From NCBI RefSeq assembly GCF_014352855.1, contig NZ_CP060697.1, forward strand, positions 1,488,001 through 1,552,000: a stretch of DNA of 64,000 nt. Reading direction: 5' to 3'. Numbering within the stretch: position 1 is the stretch's first letter; every line of letters starts with the position of its first letter. The DNA is from Sphingomonas sabuli (GTDB lineage: Bacteria; Pseudomonadota; Alphaproteobacteria; Sphingomonadales; Sphingomonadaceae). Below are positions 37,136 through 46,956 of the stretch, in pieces. The notes beneath the pieces were generated by a model, which saw only the letters and a program-made list of their open reading frames with translations, was not told where the DNA came from and searched no databases. The position numbers and the translations under genes were made by a program.

Positions 37136-40100
37136 ATGCTTGAAGGCGGCGTGGCTGGCGGCTGGACATTCGCGATCGATCGCGGCGGCACTTTCACCGA
37201 CGTGATCGCCACCTCGCCCGGCGGCGAGACCGTGGTCGAGAAACTGCTGTCGGAAAATCCGGGCCAGTATGACGACGCTGCGCTGGAGGCGATCCGGCGC
37301 GTGCTGGCGCGATCCGGCGGCGGGACGGTCGAGGCCGTGCGCATGGGCACGACGGTCGCCACCAATGCCTTGCTCGAACGCAAGGGCGACCGCGTGGCGC
37401 TGGCCATCACGCGCGGCTTCGGCGACGCGCTACGCATCGGCTACCAGGCGCGACCCGAAATCTTCGCGCGCCACATCGTCCTGCCCGACCAGCCGTACGA
37501 GATGGCGGTCGAGATCGACGAACGCATCGGTGCCGATGGCGCGATCGTCCGCGCGCTCGACGAAGACCAGGCGCGGGCAGCCCTGCAGTCGGTACGCGAG
37601 GTTGGTATCGACAGCCTTGCCATCGTCCTCGTCCATGGCTGGCGCTTCACGCAGCACGAGGCGCGTCTGGCGCACATCGCTGCCGAACTCGGCTTCGCGC
37701 AAATCTCCGTCAGTCACGAGGTCGCGCCGCTGATCAAGCTGATCGGCCGCGGCGATACGACGGTGGTCGACGCCTATCTGTCGCCGGTGCTGCGCCGCTA
37801 CGTCGACCGCGTCGCCGCCGGATTGCCCAAGGCCGCGCGCCTGCAATTCATGCAGTCCAACGGCGGCCTTGCCGACGCCGGCGCCTTTCGCGGCAAGGAC
37901 GCAATCCTGTCCGGTCCGGCAGGTGGTGTCGTCGGCATGGTCGCGGCCAGTGCGCCGCATTTTGGCGATGGCGAGCCCCACCGACTGATCGGCTTCGACA
38001 TGGGCGGCACCTCGACCGACGTGTCCCACTATGCCGGCCGGTTCGAACTGTCCGACGAAAGCGTCGTCGCCGGCGTGCGCATCCGTGCGCCGATGATGCA
38101 CATCCACACCGTCGCGGCGGGCGGCGGAAGCATCTGCAGCTTCGACGGCATGCGCTTTCGCGTCGGCCCGCAATCCGCCGGCGCCCACCCCGGCCCGGCC
38201 TGTTACCGCAACGGCGGGCCGCTGACCGTGACCGATTGCAACCTGTTCCTGAAGCGCATCGATGCGGGCGCCTTTCCCGCCGTGTTCGGCCCGGACGGCA
38301 GGCAGCCGCTCGATCCCGAGGCGTCGCGGGCTCGGTTGCAGGAAGTCGCCGACGCGCTTGGCGGCGCCAAGACGCTCGAAGACATTGCCGACGGTTTCCT
38401 CGCCATTGCGGTCGACAACATGGCCAAGGCGATCCGCAAAATAAGCATCGCGCGCGGCCACGATGTCACCCGCTACACGCTGGCCTGCTTCGGCGGCGCC
38501 GGCGGCCAGCTTGCCTGCCGCGTCGCGGATGCGCTCGGCATCGAACGCATCCTCATTCACCCGCTCGCCGGCGTGCTGTCCGCTTATGGCATCGGCCTGG
38601 CCGACGTGAAGGTAATCCGCGAAGCCAGCTTCCTGCAGCCGCTCGGCAGCGACGTCGCCGAACCCCTCGCTGCGCTGGAAGCGGCGGCTTTAGGCGCGCT
38701 CATCGACCAGGGCGTTGGCCGCGACGCCGTCACGCTCATCCGCCGCGCACGCCTGCGCTATGCCGGGAGCGACACTACGCTCGACGTCATGCTGGCCGAC
38801 GCGGCGGCGATGCGCGCCGACTTCGAAACGCTGCACCGTGCGCGCTTCGGCTATCTGGACAGCAGTGCCGGGATCGTCATCGACGCCCTGGTCGTGGAAG
38901 GCGTCGGCCATCGCGGCACGAAGGCAACGGACACCGCTTCCGGGGTTGAGGGCGAGCCGGTCCCCGGCCCCGCCCTGATCGCCGAGGCGACGTCCACCAC
39001 TGTCGTCGAACCGGGCTGGACCGCGCGGCGCGCCGGTGACGGCACGCTGCTACTCGCCCGCACCGTGCCGGCCGAGCGCGCCTATGCCGCCGGGACCGAT
39101 GCCGACCCGGTGATGCTGGAGATTTTCAACAACCTGTTCATGGCCATCGCCGAGGAAATGGGCGTGGCGCTCCAGGCGACGGCGACCAGCGTCAACATCA
39201 AGGAGCGGCTCGATTTCTCCTGCGCGCTGTTCGACGCGAGCGGCGCGCTGATCGCCAATGCGCCGCACATTCCCGTGCACCTCGGGTCGATGGGCGAAAG
39301 CATCCGCCACATCATCGACACGCGCGGGCACGGAAAGGATGGGCGCGGCATCCGGAGCGGCGACGCCTACGTGCTCAACGACCCCTATCGCGGTGGCACG
39401 CATCTGCCCGACATCACGGTCATCATGCCGGTCTTCTATGGCGACGGCGACAGCGCGCCGTCCGCTTTCGTCGCCGCGCGCGGGCACCATGCCGATATCG
39501 GCGGGATCGCGCCGGGATCGATGCCGCCCGACAGCCGGTCGATCAGCGACGAAGGCGTCCTGATCGACAATGTGCTGATGGTCGACGCGGGCGAATTCCG
39601 CGAAGCCGCGATGCGCGCGCTATTGGCGACCGGCGAGCATCCGGCGCGCAACATCGACCGCAACATTTCCGATCTGCGCGCCCAGCTTGCGGCGTGCGTG
39701 CGCGGCGCGGAAGGATTGGTCGAAGCGGTCCGCGACTATGGCCGCGACGTGGTCGATGCCTACATGCGCCACGTCCTCGCCAATGCCGAGGAATCGGTGC
39801 GCCGGCTGCTCGGCCGGCTCGACGACGGCGATTTCGATTATGCGATGGACAATGGTGCGAATGTCGGCGTTGCCATTCGCATCGACAAGGCCAGCCGTTC
39901 GGCCGTGTTCGATTTCACCGGCACGTCGGCGCAACTGCCCGACAATTTCAACGCGCCCTTTTCGATCATCCGCGCCGCTTCGCTTTACGTACTGCGGACC
40001 CTGATCGACGATCCCATTCCGATGAACGACGGCTGCCTGCGCCCGGTCACCCTGATCGTGCCCGACGGCTCGATGCTCAGCCCCGGCTTTCCCGCCGCAG

Positions 40101-40648
40101 TCGTCGCCGGCAATGTCGAAACCAGCCAGGTCGTTACCGACACCCTGTTCGCCGCGACCGGGCGGCTGGCGCCGAGCCAGGGGACGATGAACAATTTCAC
40201 GTTCGGCAACGAGGCTCATCAATATTATGAGACCATCGCCGGCGGATCGGGGGCAGGCATCGACCATGACGGGACCAGCGCCGTGCAGACGCACATGACC
40301 AACAGCCGCCTGACCGACCCGGAAATCCTCGAGACCCGCCACCCGGTGCGGCTGGAGCGCTTCGCCATCCGCCGCGGGTCCGGCGGCGTTGGCCGCCACC
40401 GCGGCGGCGACGGCGTTATCCGCGATCTCGCTTTCCTCGAACCGATGCGCGCCAACATCCTAGCCAATCGCCGGGCAGTCGCGCCGCGCGGCATCGCCGG
40501 CGGTGCGGACGCCAGCCCCGGGCGCAACTGGGTCGAGCGCATCGACGGCACCATCGAGACACTGAGCGCCACGGCCTCGGCCGAGATGCAGCCCGGCGAC
40601 CGCTTCGTCATCGAAACGCCCGGCGGCGGCGGCTTCGGGCGCGCATGA
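37136..40648 (+). CDS. Fused hydantoinase A/B, 5-oxoprolinase family
   Basis: A 1170-residue protein joining HyuA-like (N-terminal hydantoinase/oxoprolinase, actin-like ATPase; [10 protein letters not shown] at 15-24 and [13 protein letters not shown] in the middle) and HyuB-like (about residue 650 on; [47 protein letters not shown]) halves, the arrangement of ATP-dependent 5-oxoprolinase. Such enzymes open 5-oxoproline to glutamate; N-methylhydantoinase and acetophenone carboxylase relatives are alternatives. GGAG is five bases before the ATG. Its place beside DUF969/979 and D-Glu genes favours pyroglutamate as substrate. Confidence 0.88.
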   Translation: MLEGGVAGGWTFAIDRGGTFTDVIATSPGGETVVEKLLSENPGQYDDAALEAIRRVLARSGGGTVEAVRMGTTVATNALLERKGDRVALAITRGFGDALRIGYQARPEIFARHIVLPDQPYEMAVEIDERIGADGAIVRALDEDQARAALQSVREVGIDSLAIVLVHGWRFTQHEARLAHIAAELGFAQISVSHEVAPLIKLIGRGDTTVVDAYLSPVLRRYVDRVAAGLPKAARLQFMQSNGGLADAGAFRGKDAILSGPAGGVVGMVAASAPHFGDGEPHRLIGFDMGGTSTDVSHYAGRFELSDESVVAGVRIRAPMMHIHTVAAGGGSICSFDGMRFRVGPQSAGAHPGPACYRNGGPLTVTDCNLFLKRIDAGAFPAVFGPDGRQPLDPEASRARLQEVADALGGAKTLEDIADGFLAIAVDNMAKAIRKISIARGHDVTRYTLACFGGAGGQLACRVADALGIERILIHPLAGVLSAYGIGLADVKVIREASFLQPLGSDVAEPLAALEAAALGALIDQGVGRDAVTLIRRARLRYAGSDTTLDVMLADAAAMRADFETLHRARFGYLDSSAGIVIDALVVEGVGHRGTKATDTASGVEGEPVPGPALIAEATSTTVVEPGWTARRAGDGTLLLARTVPAERAYAAGTDADPVMLEIFNNLFMAIAEEMGVALQATATSVNIKERLDFSCALFDASGALIANAPHIPVHLGSMGESIRHIIDTRGHGKDGRGIRSGDAYVLNDPYRGGTHLPDITVIMPVFYGDGDSAPSAFVAARGHHADIGGIAPGSMPPDSRSISDEGVLIDNVLMVDAGEFREAAMRALLATGEHPARNIDRNISDLRAQLAACVRGAEGLVEAVRDYGRDVVDAYMRHVLANAEESVRRLLGRLDDGDFDYAMDNGANVGVAIRIDKASRSAVFDFTGTSAQLPDNFNAPFSIIRAASLYVLRTLIDDPIPMNDGCLRPVTLIVPDGSMLSPGFPAAVVAGNVETSQVVTDTLFAATGRLAPSQGTMNNFTFGNEAHQYYETIAGGSGAGIDHDGTSAVQTHMTNSRLTDPEILETRHPVRLERFAIRRGSGGVGRHRGGDGVIRDLAFLEPMRANILANRRAVAPRGIAGGADASPGRNWVERIDGTIETLSATASAEMQPGDRFVIETPGGGGFGRA

Positions 40649-41358
40649 TGACCTATCTCCCACTGCTCGGCATCCTGCTCGTCGTGGTCGGCTTCGCGCT
40701 TCGGCTGAACCCGATGCTGGTGGTGACCGCGTCGGCGATCGTTACCGGCCTGCTTGGCGGGATGGACCTCATCGAAGTCATCTCAATCTTCGGCAAGGCG
40801 TTCAACGACAATCGCATCATCGCCATCGTGTGGATCGTGTTGCCGGTCATCGGCCTGCTGGAGCGCTTCGGCCTGCAGCAGCGCGCGGCGACGCTAATCC
40901 GGGGCTTCCGCAAGGCCAGCGTCGGCAAGCTGCTCGTGCTCTACCTGCTGTACCGCCAGGTCACCGCGGCCATCGGCCTGCATTCGACCGCCGGGCATCC
41001 GCAAACGGTCCGCCCGCTGGTGGCGCCGATGGCGCTGGCCGCTGCCGAAAAGCAGCATGGCGAGCTGGAGGAGGAGACGTCGGAAAAGGTAAAGGCCTAT
41101 GCCGCCGCGACAGACAATGTCGGCCTCTTCTTCGGCGAGGACATTTTCTTCGCCATCGGCTCGATCGTGCTGATCCAGCAGACCCTAGTTACCTACGGCT
41201 ACAATCTCGCCCCGCTGCAACTGGCCGTATGGGCGATCCCCACGGCCATCCTCGCCTTCCTTATCCACGGCTTCCGGCTGCTGCTGCTCGACCGCAAGCT
41301 TGCTCGCACGCATCGGCCGTTACCGCCGGTCGCGGAAGCCGCGGAGGTCAGCGAATGA
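40645..41358 (+). CDS. DUF969 family membrane protein (putative permease subunit)
   Basis: A 237-residue protein with about five hydrophobic segments. The family block [20 protein letters not shown] is present, with [20 protein letters not shown] at the N-terminus. DUF969 proteins are always paired with DUF979 proteins, as here, and are found beside pyroglutamate-related enzymes, so a permease for 5-oxoproline or a related organic acid is suspected. The start overlaps the oxoprolinase stop and its stop overlaps the DUF979 start. Confidence 0.85.
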   Translation: MMTYLPLLGILLVVVGFALRLNPMLVVTASAIVTGLLGGMDLIEVISIFGKAFNDNRIIAIVWIVLPVIGLLERFGLQQRAATLIRGFRKASVGKLLVLYLLYRQVTAAIGLHSTAGHPQTVRPLVAPMALAAAEKQHGELEEETSEKVKAYAAATDNVGLFFGEDIFFAIGSIVLIQQTLVTYGYNLAPLQLAVWAIPTAILAFLIHGFRLLLLDRKLARTHRPLPPVAEAAEVSE

Positions 41359-42308
41359 TCACGCTGACCTGGCTCTACGGTCTTGCCGGCGCGATGTTCG
41401 CCGCATTCGCTGTCCTCAGCGCCTCCGACCGAAGCAACGGCAAGCGGTTTGGCAACGCCGCTTTCTGGGGGCTGATGGCGCTCAGCCTGCTGGCGGGCGA
41501 TTATCTTGGCGGATTCGGCAACGGTCTGCTGGTGCTCGGCCTGGCCGGACTTGCGGGTTTCGGGCTGATCGGCCGCAGCAATCCGCCCACGACCAGCGAT
41601 GCAGAGCGCGAAGGCTGGTCGACGCGGCTGGGCAACCGGCTGTTCCTGCCCGCGCTGATCATCCCCGCTACCGCCCTTTTCGGCACCCTGCTCTACAATT
41701 ACACGCCGGTCGGCGATCTGGGCTGGATTGAGGACAAGCGCGAAACCTATGTCCTGCTTGGCCTGGGCGTGCTGATCGCCATCGCCGTCATCTTCGTCTG
41801 GCTGAAACCGCCGGCGGTGGCGCCGTTGCAGGAAGGTCGGCGGCTGATCGACGCGATCGGTTGGGCGGCCGTGCTGCCGCAGATGCTCGCCGCGCTTGGC
41901 GTGCTGTTCGCCGCCGCCGGGGTCGGCACGATCATCGGCGACGTCACCGCGTCGGTCATTCCGGACGGCAGCGTCTTCCTGACCGTGCTTGTCTTCGCCG
42001 TCGGCATGGCGCTGTTCACGATGATCATGGGCAACGCCTTTGCTGCTTTCCCGGTCATGGCCGCGGCAATCGGCGTGCCCTTGCTGATCCAGGGCTATGG
42101 CGGCGATCCGGCGGTGATCGGCGCAATCGGCATGCTGGCCGGCTTTTGCGGTACGTTGATGACCCCGATGGCAGCCAACTTCAACATCGTCCCCGCCGCG
42201 TTGCTGGAGCTCAAGGATCAATATGGGGTGATCAAGGCGCAGGTGCTGACCGCCGTCCCCCTCCTCATCGGCAATATCCTGCTGATCTATTTCCTGGCGT
42301 TCCGATGA
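41355..42308 (+). CDS. DUF979 family membrane protein (putative permease subunit)
   Basis: A 317-residue protein with about nine hydrophobic segments. Recognisable blocks are AAVLPQMLAALGVLFAAAGV, MIMGNAFAAFPVMAAAIG and GFCGTLMTPMAANFNIVPAA. It partners the DUF969 protein encoded just upstream (ATGA overlap). Together they look like a two-gene inner-membrane carrier with 5-oxoprolinase as the cytosolic step. The transported molecule is not proven for the family. The stop overlaps the DUF2891 start. Confidence 0.85.
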   Translation: MITLTWLYGLAGAMFAAFAVLSASDRSNGKRFGNAAFWGLMALSLLAGDYLGGFGNGLLVLGLAGLAGFGLIGRSNPPTTSDAEREGWSTRLGNRLFLPALIIPATALFGTLLYNYTPVGDLGWIEDKRETYVLLGLGVLIAIAVIFVWLKPPAVAPLQEGRRLIDAIGWAAVLPQMLAALGVLFAAAGVGTIIGDVTASVIPDGSVFLTVLVFAVGMALFTMIMGNAFAAFPVMAAAIGVPLLIQGYGGDPAVIGAIGMLAGFCGTLMTPMAANFNIVPAALLELKDQYGVIKAQVLTAVPLLIGNILLIYFLAFR

Positions 42309-43267
42309 GCGGGCTGACGCAGGCAATGGCGGCGCAGATGGCGGGGATCGCGCTCGGCCATGTCGCCAGGCCCTATCCGTACAAGATGGACCACGTGCTG
42401 CTCGATGACGGCGACGCGCGCCCGCCGCGCGCGCTGCACCCGATCTTCTTCGGCAGCTTCGACTGGCACAGTTGCGTCCACGGCTGGTGGACCCTGCTGA
42501 CCCTGCGCCGGCTGTATCCCGACATGGCGGAGGCACGCGCCATTGCCGAACTCGCCGATGCCAGCTTCACCGCGCAAAAGGTGGCGGTCGAACGCGCTTA
42601 CCTCGACCGGCCGATGTCAGCGGGCTTCGAGCGGCCGTACGGCTGGGCTTGGCTGCTCTACCTGCACCTTGAAGCCACGCGCCACGGCGACCGCGACTGG
42701 GGCGAGCGCCTGCGGCCGTTGGCGGATGCGTTCGCCGACCGCTTCCGGCGCTACCTGGCGATCCTTACCTATCCGATCCGCGCGGGGACGCATTTCAACA
42801 CCGCCTTCGCGCTGATCCTGTCGCTACAATGGGCGCGGGCGTTCGATGCCGATCTCGCAGGGCTGATCAGGGAAAAGGCCCAGGGCTGGTTCAAGGGCGA
42901 TGAAGGCGCGCAGGCGTGGGAGCCGAGCGGTGACGATTTCCTGTCGCCGACGCTGACCGAGGCGGTGCTTATGCAGCGGGTGCTGGGCGATGGCTTCGAT
43001 CCATGGTTCGCGGGCTTCCTGCCGAACCGCGACCAGCGCCGCCCGGAAACCCTCTTCACCCCGGCAACGGTCAGCGACCGCAGCGACGGCAAGATCGCCC
43101 ACCTCGATGGATTGAACCTCAGTCGCGGCTGGTGCTGGCGGCTGCTGGGCGAGCCGCAGGTAGCGCAGGCGCATCTCGACGCGGCGATGCCGCACCTGTC
43201 CGGCGATTACATGGGCGAACATTGGCTGCAGAGCTTCGCCCTGCTTGCCCTGCTCAATGACATTTGA
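42305..43267 (+). CDS. DUF2891 domain protein
   Basis: A 320-residue soluble protein of the DUF2891 family. The characteristic FGSFDWHSCVHGWWTLLTLRR stretch is near residue 55, FERPYGWAWLLYLHLEA near 105 and HLDGLNLSRGWCWR near 265. Many Trp and His residues and a helical repeat pattern suggest an alpha/alpha-barrel enzyme, but no activity is known to me. It occurs as last gene of this operon and overlaps the convergent paaD stop by 14 bases. Co-occurrence with DUF969/979 and oxoprolinase suggests a role in the same pathway. Confidence 0.85.
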   Translation: MSGLTQAMAAQMAGIALGHVARPYPYKMDHVLLDDGDARPPRALHPIFFGSFDWHSCVHGWWTLLTLRRLYPDMAEARAIAELADASFTAQKVAVERAYLDRPMSAGFERPYGWAWLLYLHLEATRHGDRDWGERLRPLADAFADRFRRYLAILTYPIRAGTHFNTAFALILSLQWARAFDADLAGLIREKAQGWFKGDEGAQAWEPSGDDFLSPTLTEAVLMQRVLGDGFDPWFAGFLPNRDQRRPETLFTPATVSDRSDGKIAHLDGLNLSRGWCWRLLGEPQVAQAHLDAAMPHLSGDYMGEHWLQSFALLALLNDI

Positions 43268-43718
43268 AGCGGTCGAACGGCTCTAGACAGCTGTTGCAGC
43301 GCCATTGCGCCTTGCACGGAGTCGACCCGAAGCGGCTGATTTCCGCCGTGTCGGCCGACCCGCATAAAGGACATTCCGCCCGGTCCGACGGGCTGGGCGG
43401 CGCGACCCCGTACGCCTTCAGCCGCTCATGCCCCCGCGGCGTGATCCACTCGGTAGTCCAGGGCGGAAACAGCACGCGCTCGACATAGACGTCGCGATAG
43501 CCCGCGGCATCGAGCGCCTCGCGGATCATATGTTCGATTGCCACCGTCGCCGGGCAGCCGGTGTAGGTCGGCGTCACCTGCACGCGCGGCGGGTCGAGCC
43601 GGACACCGCGGACGATGCCAAGGTCAGTGATGCTGACGGCCGGGATTTCCGGGTCCGGGACCGTGTCCAGGACCGCCATGATCGCGTCTTCGTTCAGGGT
43701 CGCAGCAGCCGTCGCCAT
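43254..43718 (-). CDS. paaD: Phenylacetyl-CoA epoxidase accessory protein PaaD
   Basis: A 154-residue protein. The N-terminal MIP18/DUF59-type domain (VPDPEIPAVSITDLGIVRGV) is followed by a PaaD-specific C-terminal zinc-ribbon-like part with CPLCGS and CNSC pairs, ending in FDRFKCH. PaaD is linked to iron-sulfur maturation of the phenylacetyl-CoA 1,2-epoxidase. No paaA, B, C or E gene is in the window, so it is separated from its usual partners. It is the last gene of a minus-strand hppD-thiolase-paaD unit, nine bases after the thiolase. Confidence 0.85.
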   Translation of the reverse strand: MATAAATLNEDAIMAVLDTVPDPEIPAVSITDLGIVRGVRLDPPRVQVTPTYTGCPATVAIEHMIREALDAAGYRDVYVERVLFPPWTTEWITPRGHERLKAYGVAPPSPSDRAECPLCGSADTAEISRFGSTPCKAQWRCNSCLEPFDRFKCH

Positions 43719-43727
43719 GCGCGCATC

Positions 43728-44924
43728 CTACACCCGTTCGATGGCGAGCGCGATTCCCTGGCCGACCCCGATGCACATGGTGGCCAACGCGCGCCGGCCG
43801 CCGCTGCGCTGCAGCTCGAGCGCGGCGGTACCGGCCAGTCGTGCGCCGGACATGCCGAGCGGATGGCCGAGCGCGATCGCACCGCCGTTGGGATTTACCC
43901 GCGGGTCGTCGTCGGCGATGCCGAGCTTGCGCAGCACGGCAAGGCCCTGCGCGGCAAAGGCCTCATTCAACTCGATGACGTCGAAATCCGCCAGGGTCAG
44001 CCCAAGCCGTTTGACCAGCTTTTCCGAGGCCGGCGCCGGGCCGATGCCCATGATGCGCGGCGGAACGCCCGCCACCGCAGCGCCAAGGACGCGGGCGATG
44101 GGCTTGAGGCCGTTGCGCTCGGCGGCGTCGGCAGATGCGATCAGCAGCGCCGCCGCCCCGTCGTTGACGCCCGACGCATTACCCGCGGTGACGGTGCCGT
44201 CCTTGCGCACGATCGGCTTCAACGCCGCCAGCTTGTCGAGGCTCGTGGCGCGCGGATGTTCGTCCGTGTCGACCAGCATTGGATCGCCCTTGCGCTGCGG
44301 AATTTCGACCGCGACGATCTCTTCCGCCAGCCGGTCGTGCGCGGCAGCCGCTTTTTCCTGGCTGCGCAGCGCGAACTTGTCCTGGTCCTCGCGGCTGATG
44401 CCGAATTCCTGCGCGACGTTCTCGCCAGTGCTGGGCATGGTGTCGTCGCCATATTGGTCGCGCATCCGCGGATTGACGAAACGCCACCCGATGGTGGTGT
44501 CGTACATTTCCGCGTTGCGGTCGAATGCGCTGGTCGCCTTGGCCATGACGAACGGTGCGCGGCTCATGCTTTCGCTTCCCCCCGCGACGATCATCTCGCC
44601 CTCGCCGCCGCGGATTGCCCGCGCCGCCATCGCCACCGCGTCGAGGCCGGAGCCGCACAGGCGGTTGAGCGTGACCCCGCCCGAACTGTCGGGAAGCCCG
44701 GCGAGCAGGCCGGCCATGCGCGCGAGATTGCGATTATCCTCGCCCGCCTGGTTGGCGCAGCCGAGAATGACGTCGTCGATCTCGCCCCAGTCGACCTGCG
44801 CGTTGCGGTCGATCAGCGCGCGGATCGGGATGGCCGCGAGGTCGTCGGCACGCACGCTGCTGAGCGCGCCGCCGTAGCGGCCGATCGGCGTGCGGACATA
44901 ATCGCAGATGAAGGCGTCGGTCAG
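43728..44924 (-). CDS. pcaF: Acetyl-CoA acyltransferase, 3-oxoadipyl-CoA thiolase type (PcaF/PaaJ), CTG start
   Basis: A 398-residue thiolase if started at CTG 44924, which lies in a CTGA overlap with the HPPD stop. The only ordinary start in frame, GTG 44855, would remove the N-terminal strand and the conserved [10 protein letters not shown]. The nucleophilic Cys is in [12 protein letters not shown], the His in [17 protein letters not shown] and the second Cys in TMCIGVGQG. The long [20 protein letters not shown] insert is typical of PcaF/PaaJ. It would cleave 3-oxoadipyl-CoA to succinyl-CoA and acetyl-CoA, fitting the paaD neighbour. Confidence 0.88.
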   Translation of the reverse strand: MTDAFICDYVRTPIGRYGGALSSVRADDLAAIPIRALIDRNAQVDWGEIDDVILGCANQAGEDNRNLARMAGLLAGLPDSSGGVTLNRLCGSGLDAVAMAARAIRGGEGEMIVAGGSESMSRAPFVMAKATSAFDRNAEMYDTTIGWRFVNPRMRDQYGDDTMPSTGENVAQEFGISREDQDKFALRSQEKAAAAHDRLAEEIVAVEIPQRKGDPMLVDTDEHPRATSLDKLAALKPIVRKDGTVTAGNASGVNDGAAALLIASADAAERNGLKPIARVLGAAVAGVPPRIMGIGPAPASEKLVKRLGLTLADFDVIELNEAFAAQGLAVLRKLGIADDDPRVNPNGGAIALGHPLGMSGARLAGTAALELQRSGGRRALATMCIGVGQGIALAIERV

Positions 44925-46012
44925 AGGACGCCCCGGCGCATCTGGTCGAGCTCGATCGATTCGAACAGCGCCTTGAAATTGCCCTCGCCGAAACCTTCGT
45001 TGCCCTTGCGCTGGATGATCTCGAAGAAGATCGGGCCGATCACGTTCTGGGTGAAGATCTGCAGCAGCAGGCCCTGCCCTTCGGTGGGCGCGCCGTCCAT
45101 CAGGATACGGCGCTTTTCAAGCTCGGGAATGTCTTCCTCGTGGCCTTTGATGCGCTCCGGCAGCATCTCGTAATAGGTGTCAGGCGTGTCCTGGAATGGA
45201 ATGCCGCGGGCGCGGATCACGTCGACCGATTTGTAGATGTCGTCGGAGCCGAGCGCGATGTGCTGAATCCCCTCGCCCTTATATTCGCGCAGGAATTCCT
45301 CGATCTGGCTCTTGTCGTCCTGGCTCTCGTTGAGCGGGATGCGAATCTTGCCGCAGGGCGACGTCATTGCCTTGGAAAACAGGCCGGTCTGCTTGCCTTC
45401 GATATCGAAGTAGCGGATCTCGCGGAAATTGAAGAGCCGTTCGTAGAAGTCGGCCCAGGTCGCCATGTTGCCGCGGTTCACGTTGTGCGTGAGGTGGTCG
45501 ATATAGGTCAGGCGGCTGTCGGCGTCCCGTTCCAGCTCCCGCCAATTGTCGTGGAAGTCGAAGTCGGTGTCGTAGATCGTCCCGCCCTCGCTGCCATATT
45601 GGTCGACGAAGAACAGGCGCGACCCGCCGATCCCCTCGATCGCCGGAATGTCGAGCTCCCCGTCGCCCTTGGCGACGTGGACGTCCTTCGCGCCAAGCTT
45701 CAGCGCGCGTTCGTGCGCTTTCTTCGCGTCCTTGACGCGGAAGGCCATGGCGCAGGCGCTGGGGCCGTGGTCCCGGGCATAATGTTCGGCATAGCTGCCG
45801 GGTTCGGCGTTGATGATGAAGTTGCAGTCGCCCTGGCGGTGGAGGGTAACGTTCTTGCTCTTGTGACGGGCAACTTCGGGAAAGCCCATCTTGGTGAACA
45901 GGTCGCGCAGCAGGTCGATGTCGGGCGCGGTATATTCGACGAATTCGAAGCCGTCCGTGCCCATCGGGTTTTCAAGGCCAAGCGGGCCGACGTCCAAGGT
46001 GGCGGTTGCCAT
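44921..46012 (-). CDS. hppD: 4-Hydroxyphenylpyruvate dioxygenase
   Basis: A 363-residue Fe(II) enzyme converting 4-hydroxyphenylpyruvate to homogentisate in tyrosine breakdown. Iron ligands are visible: His in [12 protein letters not shown], His in [11 protein letters not shown] and Glu in [13 protein letters not shown]. The C-terminal [13 protein letters not shown] helix that closes the active site is present. The start at 46012 (MATATL...) has GGGAG upstream and is preferred to an in-frame codon 48 bases upstream. The gene is divergent from phhB across 140 bases. Thiolase follows in a CTGA overlap. Confidence 0.95.
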   Translation of the reverse strand: MATATLDVGPLGLENPMGTDGFEFVEYTAPDIDLLRDLFTKMGFPEVARHKSKNVTLHRQGDCNFIINAEPGSYAEHYARDHGPSACAMAFRVKDAKKAHERALKLGAKDVHVAKGDGELDIPAIEGIGGSRLFFVDQYGSEGGTIYDTDFDFHDNWRELERDADSRLTYIDHLTHNVNRGNMATWADFYERLFNFREIRYFDIEGKQTGLFSKAMTSPCGKIRIPLNESQDDKSQIEEFLREYKGEGIQHIALGSDDIYKSVDVIRARGIPFQDTPDTYYEMLPERIKGHEEDIPELEKRRILMDGAPTEGQGLLLQIFTQNVIGPIFFEIIQRKGNEGFGEGNFKALFESIELDQMRRGVL

Positions 46013-46152
46013 AAATCCAATCTCCCTTTGCGGCCCCAACTGCGCCCGCGAACGAGTCATTTCAAGGCAAGGGCCCGCCGTTTCTCGTGCGCGGGCGGCG
46101 CCACGTCGCGCGATTTCGTCTATCGCCGCCTTTGCAGGACAGGAGAATCGCG

Positions 46153-46425
46153 ATGGATGCGCCGGACGGCTGGGTTGAGGAAGACGGCGGCAAGGCGCTG
46201 CTGCGCAGTTTCACCTTCAAGGATTTCGAAAGCGCCTTCGCCTTCCTGACCCGGGTGGCGATGCACGCCGAAAAGGCCGATCACCACCCGGAGTTCACCA
46301 GCGTCTGGAACCGCGTCGATTTCCGGCTGACCAGCCACGATGCCGGGCGTATCACCGACCGCGACATCGCGCTGGCGCGGGCCATCGACGGGATCGCGGC
46401 GGATAGTCACGGGAGCCACACATGA
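46153..46425 (+). CDS. phhB: 4a-Hydroxytetrahydrobiopterin dehydratase (pterin-4-alpha-carbinolamine dehydratase)
   Basis: A 90-residue enzyme that recycles the pterin cofactor after phenylalanine hydroxylation. The family signature EKADHHPEFTSVWNRVDF, with the catalytic His pair and the following LTSHDAG, is complete. AGGAGA lies seven bases before the ATG. It is divergent from hppD, so both may respond to phenylalanine/tyrosine supply. Phenylalanine hydroxylase itself is not in the window. The stop overlaps the next start. Confidence 0.93.
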   Translation: MDAPDGWVEEDGGKALLRSFTFKDFESAFAFLTRVAMHAEKADHHPEFTSVWNRVDFRLTSHDAGRITDRDIALARAIDGIAADSHGSHT

Positions 46426-46907
46426 TCAGACCGACCCTGCGCCTTGCCCTGTTGCCCGCCGCGCTCGCGCTGGCCGCGGCGGCCCATCCGCCGGAAATCG
46501 AACAGCAGCTCGCTTTCCTCGCCGGCGACTGGACGATGGCGGGCAAGGAAAGCCAGTATCGCGACAATTGCACCTGGTTCGACGACCGCAGCTTCATCGT
46601 CTGCGACACGACCGACGGGCGGCCAGGCGGCCACCACAGCGTCGCGGTGCTCGGCTGGTCGAAGGCCGACGGGCATTTCACTTACCAGCAATATGACAAC
46701 AGCGGCCGCAGCCGGACCGAGCGCTGCTACCCCAACGACCGCAAGGGCATCACCTGCCTGGGGTCGCTGAAGACCGACGAGGGCTTCGTCGAAACGCGCA
46801 GCCACATCTGGCCCACCCCCACCGGTCTTGGCATCAGCCAGGACCGGGCCACGAATGGCGGCGCGTTCAAGGAGGTCGGCCGGGTCGATTATATCCGGCG
46901 GCGCTAG
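46422..46907 (+). CDS. Secreted DUF1579-like/lipocalin-like hypothetical protein
   Basis: A 161-residue protein with a signal peptide (LALLPAALALAAAAHPP). The body alternates polar and hydrophobic residues like a small beta-barrel: FLAGDWTMAGKESQ, CTWFDDRSFIVCDTTD, FTYQQYDNSGRSR. Four cysteines could form two disulfides in the periplasm. The overlap ATGA with phhB indicates one transcript. No function is known to me; the DUF1579-like label is from overall pattern. Confidence 0.6.
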   Translation: MIRPTLRLALLPAALALAAAAHPPEIEQQLAFLAGDWTMAGKESQYRDNCTWFDDRSFIVCDTTDGRPGGHHSVAVLGWSKADGHFTYQQYDNSGRSRTERCYPNDRKGITCLGSLKTDEGFVETRSHIWPTPTGLGISQDRATNGGAFKEVGRVDYIRRR

Positions 46908-46956
46908 CCCAAAGCCCCGGTGGAGCTTTTGGCGCGGGCCGTTATAGCCTGACGCG

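Noticed and set aside
46908-46956. Possible terminator hairpin (CCAAAGC and GCTTTTGG) after the DUF1579-like gene
   Set aside because: The stem is short and imperfect, with no T-run after it, so it is too weak to report.
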